DNA of 45,152 bases from Rhodanobacter spathiphylli B39 (GTDB lineage: Bacteria; Pseudomonadota; Gammaproteobacteria; Xanthomonadales; Rhodanobacteraceae): assembly GCF_000264295.1 (NCBI RefSeq), contig NZ_AJXT01000009.1, positions 1 through 45,152 of the forward strand, read 5' to 3'. The notes beneath the pieces are model-generated. The model did not search any database. It worked only from the letters and a program-made list of their open reading frames with translations, and was not told the DNA's origin. Positions 26,651-34,155 of the stretch are shown here, one piece after another. Both the position numbers and the translations under genes were made by a program. How positions within the stretch are numbered: position 1 is the stretch's first letter; each line of letters begins with the position of its first letter.

Positions 26651-27403
26651 TCACGCCGATGACACCTTGCCGCCCGCGTTCGGTGCGGTACTGAGTGCGC
26701 CCTTGGCGATCACCGGACCGGTCGGCTGGCCGGTGGGTGAGCCCTCCGTCGGTTCCACCGAAACGGCAAGCGTGACCGTCGGCCCAAGGCGTGCCACCAG
26801 GGTCGCATCGAGGATCAGAGTGGTGGCGCGGTCGCGCGCGATCATGCCGACGGAAATCGGTTTGCCGCCCGCCGGAATCAGCCACAGTTCGGGTGCACGG
26901 CCTGGCTCGAACGCGATCGGCGTGGCGGGCACCACCACCATGTGCGCGTGCTGCGGATCGACCGTCGCGGTCCAGCCGGTGCTGCCGTTGTCCTGCTGGA
27001 TGGTGGCGGCCATGTAGGCAACCATGGTCGCGGCGGGTGTCGGTGGCTTGCGCGGCAATGCGACGACCACCAGCAGGGCGACAGCGATGGCGCTGGCGCC
27101 GATGCCAAGCCAGTGCCAGAGTGGCAGGTTGTTCCACAGCTTGCCGGGCGGCTGCGCGCGGGTCGGCGCATCCAGCTGCAGCGCATGCTGGATACGGGCC
27201 CACACGTAGGGAGCGGGCGCCACTTCGGTCACGCTGTCGGCCAGCGGGATCAGCCGGCGCTGCCACAGTGCCACCGCGGTGGCGGCTTCATCGGAAGCCA
27301 GCACTTCGCGCGCCACGTCGGCGCGTGTGTCGGCATCCAGCACGCCAAGCACGTATTCGGCGTAGCGCAGGTTGTGGTTGCCGTCGTCGGTGGGGTTGTT
27401 CAT
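26651..27403 (-). CDS. RskA-type anti-sigma factor
   Basis: 250 residues. The cytoplasmic N-terminus (1-95) has the RskA opening YAEYVLGVLD and the WQRRLIPLADSV helix that binds sigma. One membrane helix (about 97-116) and a periplasmic RskA domain (about 125-245, with STGWTATVDPQHAHMVVVP and APELWLIPAGGKPISVG) follow. It has no zinc HxxxCxxC motif. Such proteins hold their ECF sigma factor until regulated proteolysis frees it. The ATG overlaps the sigma stop (ATGA), so the pair is made in step. Confidence 0.92.
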   Translation of the reverse strand: MNNPTDDGNHNLRYAEYVLGVLDADTRADVAREVLASDEAATAVALWQRRLIPLADSVTEVAPAPYVWARIQHALQLDAPTRAQPPGKLWNNLPLWHWLGIGASAIAVALLVVVALPRKPPTPAATMVAYMAATIQQDNGSTGWTATVDPQHAHMVVVPATPIAFEPGRAPELWLIPAGGKPISVGMIARDRATTLILDATLVARLGPTVTLAVSVEPTEGSPTGQPTGPVIAKGALSTAPNAGGKVSSA

Positions 27404-27960
27404 GAGTCCAGGCACGTGCGGAGTTGCATCAGGCTGCGGCGAATCCAGCTTTTCATGGTTCCCAGCGGCACCTTGCAGCGTGTCGCCAATTCGTTATACG
27501 TAGCGCCGGTGAAAAAGGCTTCACGCACCGAGCTCTGCTGCTGCGGCTCCAGTTCGTCCAGACAGTGCTGCAGTCGCCGGTACTCCTGGCCGGTCTGGGC
27601 GTCGGCGGCGGGTGTGGGCTGTTCGTCGACCATCTCGTCCAGACGGGACGGATCATCCATCAGTTGCTCGCGATGCTGGCGCAGGCGGTCGATCGCCTTG
27701 TTCCGCGACAACGTGACCAGCCAGGTGATCGCGCTGGCCTTCGACGCATCGAAGCTGGCGGCGCGCCGCCACACTGTGGTGTAGGTTTCCTGCAGCACCT
27801 CTTCGGCTTCGCCCCGATCGCGCAGCATGCGCAGGCAGACGCCGAACAACCTGGACGAGGTGCGCTTGTACAGCTCGGCGAATGCCTTCTGATCATGGCT
27901 TCCGGATTGCTGCAACAGGCGGTTCAACTCGTCTCGCTCGGCGGGGCTGCTGACACTCAT
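27400..27960 (-). CDS. ECF sigma factor (SigK-like group)
   Basis: 186 residues. Region 2 is seen in AFAELYKRTSSRLFGVCLRML, AEEVLQETYTTVWRRA and the -10-reading helix AITWLVTLSRNKAIDRLRQ. Region 4 has LEPQQQSSVREAFFTGATYNELA and the -35-reading helix VPLGTMKSWIRRSLMQLR. It is cotranscribed with its RskA-type anti-sigma and divergent from the DUF3034 operon. A matching motif before both units (separate entries) suggests it transcribes itself and that operon. ATG 27960 has an AGGA site about ten bases upstream. Confidence 0.94.
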   Translation of the reverse strand: MSVSSPAERDELNRLLQQSGSHDQKAFAELYKRTSSRLFGVCLRMLRDRGEAEEVLQETYTTVWRRAASFDASKASAITWLVTLSRNKAIDRLRQHREQLMDDPSRLDEMVDEQPTPAADAQTGQEYRRLQHCLDELEPQQQSSVREAFFTGATYNELATRCKVPLGTMKSWIRRSLMQLRTCLDS

Positions 27961-28029
27961 GGTTGAATCATCCTGTGGTCCGTATTTCAGCGGCGAGCCA
28001 GCTGACGCGGGTCATGGCGACGCCGATTT

Positions 28030-28060
28030 GCCAACGAGTGGGGACGCCCCACTCGTTGGC
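28030..28060. repeat. Perfect 14-bp hairpin at the start of the sigma leader
   Basis: GCCAACGAGTGGGG (28030-28043), loop ACG, then the exact complement (28047-28060). It lies between two divergent genes, where no terminator is expected, and has no T-run on either side. It begins about 3 bases downstream of the start site predicted for the sigma gene, so it would be the 5' end of that mRNA. A cruciform operator is the alternative. Confidence 0.85.
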
Positions 28061-28069
28061 GCACGTGCG

Positions 28070-28097
28070 CATACGTGACGCCGGTGCGGATGGATGC
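28070..28097 (-). promoter_or_regulatory. Candidate ECF promoter of the sigma/anti-sigma genes
   Basis: On the minus strand: GCATCC (28097-28092), 16 bases, CGTATG (28075-28070). This matches in both blocks and spacing the motif before the divergent DUF3034 gene. Predicted start of transcription is near 28063, giving a leader of ~100 bases. Confidence 0.6.
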
Positions 28098-28153
28098 ATC
28101 AGGAACCAGATCCGGCCCCCCGCGAGGCTGCATGGGCCGGCGAAAGAAAGTTT

Positions 28154-28181
28154 GCATCTTTTGCGCGGCATTACTCGTACC
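28154..28181 (+). promoter_or_regulatory. Candidate ECF promoter of the DUF3034-globin operon
   Basis: GCATCT (28154-28159), 16 bases, CGTACC (28176-28181). Same blocks and spacing as the oppositely oriented motif at 28070-28097. Predicted transcription start near 28188, about 38 bases before the ATG at 28226. Confidence 0.6.
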
Positions 28182-28225
28182 TCTCCTCACATGCGCATAC
28201 CGCGCTGTCTGCGAGGGGAGTTTCA

Positions 28226-29131
28226 ATGCGTACGAATGACAAGACCCGGTTCGCCGGGCTGATCGGCCTGGCACTGGGTGGCTGCATGCTTTCCGCGGTG
28301 GCCACGGCCGCTGGCACGGATGCCGGCCCGACCACGAGCAACAAGCTGCTGCTGACCGGCGGCGTGTCCCAACTCGAAGGCGCGGCGGGCGGCGGCCTCA
28401 CGCCGTGGGCGGTAATCGGTGGTTACGGAACGCGCGACGAGATTGGCGCCAATGCGTTCTACACGCGGGTGAACCTGCCGGACTATCACGTGGATACGGC
28501 GGGTGCGATGGTCGGCCTGTACAACCGGGTCGAACTGTCGTTCGCGCGGCAGCGCTTCGACACCGAGAAGGTCGGTGCGGCGCTGGGACTGGGTGAGGGT
28601 TTCACCTTCCGGCAGGACGTCGTCGGGGTGAAGGTGCGATTGTTTGGCGATGTCGTGCTCGACCAGGGCAGCTGGCTGCCGCAGGTTTCGGTCGGTGCGC
28701 AATACAAGAAGAACGATCAGGACGGCGTGGTCAGGTTTGTCGGCGCGAAGCGCTCGCAGGGCACTGATTACTACATCAGCGCGACCAAGCTGTTCCTCGG
28801 CCAGAGCCTGCTGGTCGATGGCACGGTGCGTTTCACCAAGGCCAACCAGATCGGCATCCTCGGTTTCGGCGGCGATCTCAACAACTCCTACAAGCCGGAG
28901 TTCGAGGCCTCGGTGGCCTATCTGCTGAGCCGGCACTGGGCGATCGGCGCGGAATACCGGCAGAAGCCGAACAACCTCGGCATCGCCAGGGAGGACGACT
29001 GGTACGACGCCTTTGTGGCATGGGCGCCGAGCAAGCATGTCTCGCTCACCGTGGCCTACGCCGACCTCGGCAACATCGTGATCAAGGATCGGCAGCGCGG
29101 CCTGTATGCCTCGGTGCAGGTCGGTTTCTGA
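28226..29131 (+). CDS. DUF3034 family outer-membrane-like protein
   Basis: 301 residues. Signal peptide about 1-28 (basic start, LIGLALGGCMLSAVATAAG). The mature part is beta-rich, with alternating aromatic and small residues (YNRVELSFARQRF, SWLPQVSVGAQYKK, FEASVAYLLSRHWAIGAEYRQKP) and a terminal Phe (ASVQVGF), as in outer-membrane barrels. The overall pattern matches DUF3034, whose function is not known to me. It is the first gene of the ECF-linked operon; ATG 28226 follows GAGGGGAG. The globin gene begins 50 bp later. Confidence 0.8.
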   Translation: MRTNDKTRFAGLIGLALGGCMLSAVATAAGTDAGPTTSNKLLLTGGVSQLEGAAGGGLTPWAVIGGYGTRDEIGANAFYTRVNLPDYHVDTAGAMVGLYNRVELSFARQRFDTEKVGAALGLGEGFTFRQDVVGVKVRLFGDVVLDQGSWLPQVSVGAQYKKNDQDGVVRFVGAKRSQGTDYYISATKLFLGQSLLVDGTVRFTKANQIGILGFGGDLNNSYKPEFEASVAYLLSRHWAIGAEYRQKPNNLGIAREDDWYDAFVAWAPSKHVSLTVAYADLGNIVIKDRQRGLYASVQVGF

Positions 29132-29181
29132 GCCACTTCGCGCCTTCCTTGTCGCCACTTTTTCCCCACCGGGAGTACCCC

Positions 29182-29673
29182 ATGTACAAGCACTATTTCC
29201 AGCTCGCCACGCTTGCCGCCGCCGTCATGCTCAGCCAGAGCATCCTGGCGCAGGACACCGCGCCGATGCCGCCGCAGTCCGCGGCAATGGCTGCCAGCGC
29301 ACCGCGCGATCCGGCACTCAAGCCGGTATTCGACCAGTTCGGCGGCAAGCCGGGCCTGGTCACGCTGATGAACGACTTCATGGACAACCTGATGGCGGAC
29401 GCGCGCACGCGACCGTACTTCGCCGATAGCGACCGCGAGCACATCAAGGCGGAGCTGGTCGACCAGTTCTGCGTGATCCTCGATGGGCCGTGCACGTATA
29501 CCGGCAAGGACATGGTCAAGGTGCACCGCAGCCTCGGCATCAACCGCGCAGCGTTCAATGCGCTGGTCGAGGATCTGCAGACGGCGATGGACAAGAACAA
29601 TGTGCCGTTCCGCGCGCAGAACAAGTTGCTGGCGAAACTGGCGCCGATGCATCCGGCGGTGATCACCAGATAG
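29182..29673 (+). CDS. Periplasmic group 1 truncated haemoglobin
   Basis: 163 residues. Signal peptide 1-23 (ending LAQ), then a Pro/Ala linker and the globin core from about residue 48. FDQFGGKPGLVTLMNDFMDNL is the TrHb1 opening, and the proximal haem ligand is His115 in MVKVHRSLGI. Two extra Cys (97 and 104) flank a short insert and could form a disulfide. Most truncated globins are cytoplasmic; the signal peptide points to the periplasm. Such globins bind O2 or NO, so a role in NO handling or sensing beside nos is plausible inference. It ends about 100 bp before the lipoprotein gene. Confidence 0.9.
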   Translation: MYKHYFQLATLAAAVMLSQSILAQDTAPMPPQSAAMAASAPRDPALKPVFDQFGGKPGLVTLMNDFMDNLMADARTRPYFADSDREHIKAELVDQFCVILDGPCTYTGKDMVKVHRSLGINRAAFNALVEDLQTAMDKNNVPFRAQNKLLAKLAPMHPAVITR

Positions 29674-29719
29674 CCGTCCATCCGGGTGGCTCCGCACGCA
29701 AAGCCGTGCTTGCGCAGGA

Positions 29720-29745
29720 CGTCATCCGGCAGTGACCGGATGACG
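29720..29745 (+). other. Hairpin between the globin and lipoprotein genes
   Basis: CGTCATCCGG (29720-29729), 6-base loop, exact complement (29736-29745). It is followed by CTGCTGG, not a T-run. It may stabilise the upstream mRNA or attenuate read-through to the lipoprotein gene, whose ATG is 31 bases on. Confidence 0.45.
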
Positions 29746-29775
29746 CTGCTGGATCGAAAGACCTCAGGGGGTCGC

Positions 29776-30672
29776 ATGTACACGTATCGCATGGGTTGGA
29801 TAGGCGCGCTGCTGTTGCTCGGCGCGTGCAGCATGGCGCCACCGCGCCCGCACGCCAGCGCGCCGACGCTCGCGCCGCGGACGCAAGCGCAGCCGATGCC
29901 GGCAGTCGCGCCGGCACCGGTGTTGCCAGCAGCGGCGCCGGTGGCTGCTTCGCCCGCGCCTGCGGCAACGATGGCGCCGGTGCCGGCGGCCCGGCCAGCG
30001 CACACGGCGGTGACCCATCGTCCCGCGCCGAAGCCGGCGCCGGCGAACAAGGCCGCCGCGACGGCGGTAGCCGCACCGGCGCCAGCGACGCTGCAAGTCA
30101 GCGGGCACGTGGATCTGGCCGCCGCGCGCGGCCAGCAGGTCGACGCGGGCGAACAGTCCGACACGCTGGTGTATTTCGTCGCCGACAAAGGTGGCAGCCG
30201 CGCCAGGCCGGGGCGCTACACGGTGTATACGCACAATCGGGAGTTCAGCCCCGAGGCGCTGGCGGTGCCGCTGGGCAGCACGGTGACCTTCGTCAACCTG
30301 GACGACGTGCGCCACAACGTTTTCTCGGTGACGCCGGGTGCCGCCTTTGATCTGGGCTACCAGGCTTCCGGCGAGAAGGCCGACCACGCGTTTCGCCGGG
30401 CCGGCATCGTGCTGGTCAGCTGCAACGTCCATCATTCGATGGAGCTGGACGTGCTGGTGGTGCCTTCCGCCTACGTGGTCAGGGTGGGCGCGGACGGCAA
30501 CTTCACCCTGACCGGATTGCCGGCAGGACCGGGCACGCTGCACTTCTGGAACCCGCGTGCGCAACCGCTCAGCCAGAAGCTGATCTTGCCGGCGAGCGCG
30601 GCGGTGCGCCAGCGGATCGTGGTGACCAGGCCGCGCCTGACCACCGCCCTCCATGCCGTGTCGACGCCATGA
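29776..30672 (+). CDS. Cupredoxin-domain lipoprotein
   Basis: 298 residues. Lipobox LLGAC gives Cys18. A Pro/Ala-rich tether of ~85 residues follows. The cupredoxin domain (about 155-230) shows likely copper ligands His180 (DDVRHNVFSV), Cys216, His219 or His220 and Met222 (SCNVHHSMELD), the order H...C-x2-H...M of blue copper proteins. A C-terminal beta domain (about 231-290) resembles carboxypeptidase-like linkers: VRVGADGNFTLTGLPAGPGTLHFWNP. Similar proteins are often labelled methylamine-utilisation-like. It is probably a periplasmic electron carrier or copper binder tethered to a membrane. The next gene overlaps its stop (ATGA). Confidence 0.82.
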   Translation: MYTYRMGWIGALLLLGACSMAPPRPHASAPTLAPRTQAQPMPAVAPAPVLPAAAPVAASPAPAATMAPVPAARPAHTAVTHRPAPKPAPANKAAATAVAAPAPATLQVSGHVDLAAARGQQVDAGEQSDTLVYFVADKGGSRARPGRYTVYTHNREFSPEALAVPLGSTVTFVNLDDVRHNVFSVTPGAAFDLGYQASGEKADHAFRRAGIVLVSCNVHHSMELDVLVVPSAYVVRVGADGNFTLTGLPAGPGTLHFWNPRAQPLSQKLILPASAAVRQRIVVTRPRLTTALHAVSTP

Positions 30673-31739
30673 AGCCGGCAACGCGATTCCTGCTGCTCGG
30701 AACGGGTGCCGTGCTGCTGCTTGCCGTGACGGCGGTCGCCGGAATCCTGTGGCAAGTCGAGCACGCCACGCGTGGCCATGCGCTTGATCAGCTGCGCGTG
30801 GCGTCGACGGTGGAGCGCGAGCTGGAAGCGAACCGTCTCAGCGAATTGCAGTTGCGCGCCGACCTGCTGGCCCAGGATCCGGCGTTTGTCGACTACGTGG
30901 CGCAGTCGCTGATTCCGAACCCGCAACTGGGCGGCACGGTGGACAGCGCGTCGATCAGCGACCTGCTGAAGGATCGCCGCCGTGGCTACGACATCGCCGT
31001 GGTGCTCGATCTGCAAGGCCGCCCGGTGGCGGCATCCGGCATCCTGTTGAAAGACCACGCCAGCATCCAGCGTGATCCGCTGGTCAGCGCCGCGATCAGC
31101 CAACGGCAGGCGCAGCAGGGCGTATGGGTGGATCACGGTCAGCTGTACTGGGTATCGGTCAGCCCGCTGCTGCGCGGTGGTGCCTTGCAAGGTTTGCTGC
31201 TTGCCGCCAGCCATGTTGACGATGCGTTTGCCACCGCCATCAGCCGCATCGCGCATGTCGACGTGGCCTTGCTGATGCAGCCGGCGCCGGGTTCGGCGCT
31301 TCCGCCATCGACGGGTCTGGGCTGGACCGGCACGGCGCTGTCCGCGCAACTTGCCAGCGTGCTGGCGGTGAGCGACAGCAGGGGCGAGGCGCTGACCCTG
31401 AGCGATGATCAGCATGCGGCCACCGCCTGGGTGACACCGCTGAAGGCGTCCGGTGGACGTGCTGCACTGGTGGCTATCGGTCCCGACCAAGTCGGCGGTC
31501 TGGCCAATCCCGCGGCGCTGCCAGGGCTGGCCGGAGTGGTCGGGCTCGCACTGTATGCGTTGCTGCTGGTGTTGCTGCAATGGTGGCGTACGTGGCTGCC
31601 TCTGCAGCGCATGCTGGCGGTGCTCGAACTGGCCGGTCACGGCGACCAGCACCTCACCATTCGCATCCGCGGCAGCGCCATCGTCAGGCGTTTACGCGAA
31701 GGCATCAATCCGTTGCTGCACCGCGCGCGTCAGCCGTAG
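30669..31739 (+). CDS. Cache-HAMP membrane sensor lacking an output domain
   Basis: 356 residues. TM1 (about 7-29), a long periplasmic Cache-like domain (about 35-260, with YDIAVVLDLQGRPVAASG and GQLYWVSVSPLLRGGALQGLLLAASHVDD), TM2 (about 275-298), then a HAMP-like tail (LQRMLAVLELAGHGD...LREGIN) that ends ten residues later. Nothing after the stop encodes a kinase, cyclase or methyl-accepting domain. It is translationally coupled to the cupredoxin lipoprotein. Its last 35 bases overlap the convergent penicillin acylase gene. Either it works as a helper sensor or it lost its output end when the acylase genes arrived. Confidence 0.78.
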   Translation: MKPATRFLLLGTGAVLLLAVTAVAGILWQVEHATRGHALDQLRVASTVERELEANRLSELQLRADLLAQDPAFVDYVAQSLIPNPQLGGTVDSASISDLLKDRRRGYDIAVVLDLQGRPVAASGILLKDHASIQRDPLVSAAISQRQAQQGVWVDHGQLYWVSVSPLLRGGALQGLLLAASHVDDAFATAISRIAHVDVALLMQPAPGSALPPSTGLGWTGTALSAQLASVLAVSDSRGEALTLSDDQHAATAWVTPLKASGGRAALVAIGPDQVGGLANPAALPGLAGVVGLALYALLLVLLQWWRTWLPLQRMLAVLELAGHGDQHLTIRIRGSAIVRRLREGINPLLHRARQP

Positions 31740-34155
31740 GCGATGGTTCCGGCACCGGGCGCAAGGTCAGCGTGTGGCTGGCGGCGCCCGGCAACAGCGG
31801 GGTCGGCCTGCCGTTGGCCCAGTCCGCGTGACCCGCGCCGAAATACGGCGACAGCGGGTGGTCGCTCTGGCCGCCGGGCATGTTGAGGATGGCGTCGGCC
31901 TCGTGGCCGGGCGCGACGTCCAGGTGTTCGGACGCGCCGAAGCCGGGCGCGGCGACGTGGGGCATGTTGTTGTCGCCCGGGATCGGCTGGTCGGGCATGT
32001 CGATGTGGCGGCCCAGCCAGCGCGGCAACGCGGCGGACAGCGGGTGGCGGATGTCGGCGCGGTTGCGCTCGCCCCAGCTGCGTGCGGCGAGGCCACCGGG
32101 TTGCCGGCCGAGTTCGGTCGTCACCTGTTTCGCGGCGTCGACGAGCAGGGCGTGCCAGTCGGGATATCGCGGGTCGAGCAGTTGCGGCGGTCGCGCGTGG
32201 ATCAGCGTCCACACGGCCGCCTCGGCACTGTTTTCGCCGGGCCAGCTGAAGTCCGCGTAGCGCTGCTTCACGCGGGCGGCGAACGGCGCCAGCACGGCCT
32301 CGCTGACCTGGTTGCGGAACGCGCGCACCAGCCGGTAGTCGACGCTGTCCACCGCGGCGCGGCCACGCCAGGTCGCGGCGAGCTGGCGCAGTTGCTGCAG
32401 CGCCGGGTCGGTGCTGCCGGCCAGGGTGTGCTGCAGCAGGCGCTGCCAGCGCGTGAGGAACACCGCGCGGTTGTCCAGCTGGATGTCGAGCAGGTTGCCC
32501 GGGGTGAAACTGGGGCGGGCGCGCAGGTCGTCGCGGATCTGCTGGGCGCGCGCGCCGAGGTCATGGCCACCGTTGCCGAGCAGGGCCAGCGCGTCGCCGT
32601 CCACGGTGCGGTTGTTGGCCGTCCACAGCCGGCCATCGGCGGGGTTCTCGATGCGCGGGTAGCGCTCGGCTGCGGCCCAGCCCTGCCAGCCGCTGCCCGG
32701 TTTCGACCAGTCCGACGGCAGCAGCGGGTCGATCCCCGCGCGCAGTGGGATGCTGTTGCCGGCGAGGGTCCAGCCGATGTTGCCGTGGCTGTCGGCGACC
32801 AGCAGGTTCTGCGGCGGCATGCCGAGATGCGGCGCCAGGTCCAGCGCCGCAGCCACGTCGGGCGCGTGCTCCAGTTGCATCAGGTCGAGGTTGTAGCCGT
32901 GCGGCCGGCCGGCGATCCACGCCAGCGCCAGCGGCGTGCCGTCGGCGTCCTGGCCCATGATCGGGCCCCAGCGGGTGTCCTCGACCTTGAGGATGGTGTC
33001 GGGACGACCCTTGACCCGGATGTGTTCGTCGTGGATCTCGATGCTGGCCCAGCCGTCGGGCACCTTGTAGCGGCTGGCGTCGTGCGGATCGCGCAGCACG
33101 CGCACCCAGTCCTGCCAGTCGCCGTAGCTGTTGGTGAAGCCCCAGGCGATCTGGCCGTTGGAACCGACGATGACCGCCGGCGTGCCGGGCAGGCTGACGC
33201 CGTTGACGTCGCGCTGGCCGCCCGGCGCGACGGCATCGGGATAGCGCAGGCGGGTGCGGAACCAGATGTTCGGCACGCGCAGGCCCAGGTGCATGTCGTT
33301 GGCCAGCATCGCCGCGCCGTTGCCGGTGAGCGTGCCGGCCACGGCGAAGTTGTTGCTGCCGGGGCGCGGTGCATCCAGCGCCGGCGCCAGCGTGGCGGCC
33401 AGCGCCGTCGACGCTGCAGTCGGTGCGAGCGGGCGCAGGTCGAACACGCTGGCGGCGGGCAGCACCGGCGTGCGCGACAGCCGGCCGCTCAGCGGCGCCT
33501 CCCAGTCGGGATCGGGCGCGAGCAGGAAATCCACCAGCGAACCGGGCAGCACCGCGCGCATCTGCGCCATGCGCAGCTCGCGTTCGTTGCGGCCGTCGCT
33601 GTTGAGGTCCAGATACATCGCGGCGATCACCAGCGCGCTGTCTTCCGAGCGCCACGGTTGCGGCTGGCTGCCCAGCAGCAGGTATTCCCATGGCCGCACC
33701 CGCAGGTCGGCCAGGCCGGCGTTGACGCCGTCGCGGTAGCGGTCGAGTTCGTGCTTCGCGGCGGGAGCCATCTGCGCATAGGCAGCCTCGACCACGGCGC
33801 GCAGCCGATGGCGACGGTGGTTGAGGTCGACCTTCAGCGCAGCCGGCCCGACCAGCGCGGACAGTTCGCCGGCGCTCATGCGGCGCATCAGGTCCATCGC
33901 GAAGAAGCGCTCCTGCGCGTGCACGTAACCCAGTGCATAGCTGATGTCGGTGCGATTCTTCCCCTCGATGGTGACCGTGCCCAGCGCATCGCGACGGATG
34001 CTGACCGCAGCGGACAGGCCGGTGGCCTGGCGCGTGCCGTCGAGCCGGGCACGGCTGCCGGCGAACAGGTACCAGCCGACGAGGAAGGCGGCCAGCAGCA
34101 GCGCCAGCAGGCTCGGCAGCGCAATGCGCAGGATGCGGCGACGACGCGTCGTCAT
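31705..34155 (-). CDS. Penicillin acylase family (Ntn) hydrolase
   Basis: 816 residues. An N-terminal membrane anchor or signal (about 11-32) sends it to the periplasm. The precursor layout of Ntn acylases is clear: alpha part, then DAPRPGSNNFAVAG, where Ser267 after Gly266 would become the N-terminal nucleophile of the beta chain. GAMLANDMHLGLRVPNIW (GAAM in this copy) and the GFTNSYGDWQDW segment fit the family. The substrate could be an acyl-homoserine lactone or another amide; it cannot be read from sequence. The ATG overlaps the phosphodiester glycosidase stop (ATGA). Confidence 0.93.
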   Translation of the reverse strand: MTTRRRRILRIALPSLLALLLAAFLVGWYLFAGSRARLDGTRQATGLSAAVSIRRDALGTVTIEGKNRTDISYALGYVHAQERFFAMDLMRRMSAGELSALVGPAALKVDLNHRRHRLRAVVEAAYAQMAPAAKHELDRYRDGVNAGLADLRVRPWEYLLLGSQPQPWRSEDSALVIAAMYLDLNSDGRNERELRMAQMRAVLPGSLVDFLLAPDPDWEAPLSGRLSRTPVLPAASVFDLRPLAPTAASTALAATLAPALDAPRPGSNNFAVAGTLTGNGAAMLANDMHLGLRVPNIWFRTRLRYPDAVAPGGQRDVNGVSLPGTPAVIVGSNGQIAWGFTNSYGDWQDWVRVLRDPHDASRYKVPDGWASIEIHDEHIRVKGRPDTILKVEDTRWGPIMGQDADGTPLALAWIAGRPHGYNLDLMQLEHAPDVAAALDLAPHLGMPPQNLLVADSHGNIGWTLAGNSIPLRAGIDPLLPSDWSKPGSGWQGWAAAERYPRIENPADGRLWTANNRTVDGDALALLGNGGHDLGARAQQIRDDLRARPSFTPGNLLDIQLDNRAVFLTRWQRLLQHTLAGSTDPALQQLRQLAATWRGRAAVDSVDYRLVRAFRNQVSEAVLAPFAARVKQRYADFSWPGENSAEAAVWTLIHARPPQLLDPRYPDWHALLVDAAKQVTTELGRQPGGLAARSWGERNRADIRHPLSAALPRWLGRHIDMPDQPIPGDNNMPHVAAPGFGASEHLDVAPGHEADAILNMPGGQSDHPLSPYFGAGHADWANGRPTPLLPGAASHTLTLRPVPEPSPTADARGAATD

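Noticed and set aside
26271..27017. Open frame of 248 codons on the plus strand
   Set aside because: It joins the kinase relic to the antisense of the anti-sigma gene; no single family covers it and the kinase part is frameshifted.
28030..28060. Hairpin as an intrinsic terminator
   Set aside because: It lies between divergent genes and has no T-run on either strand.
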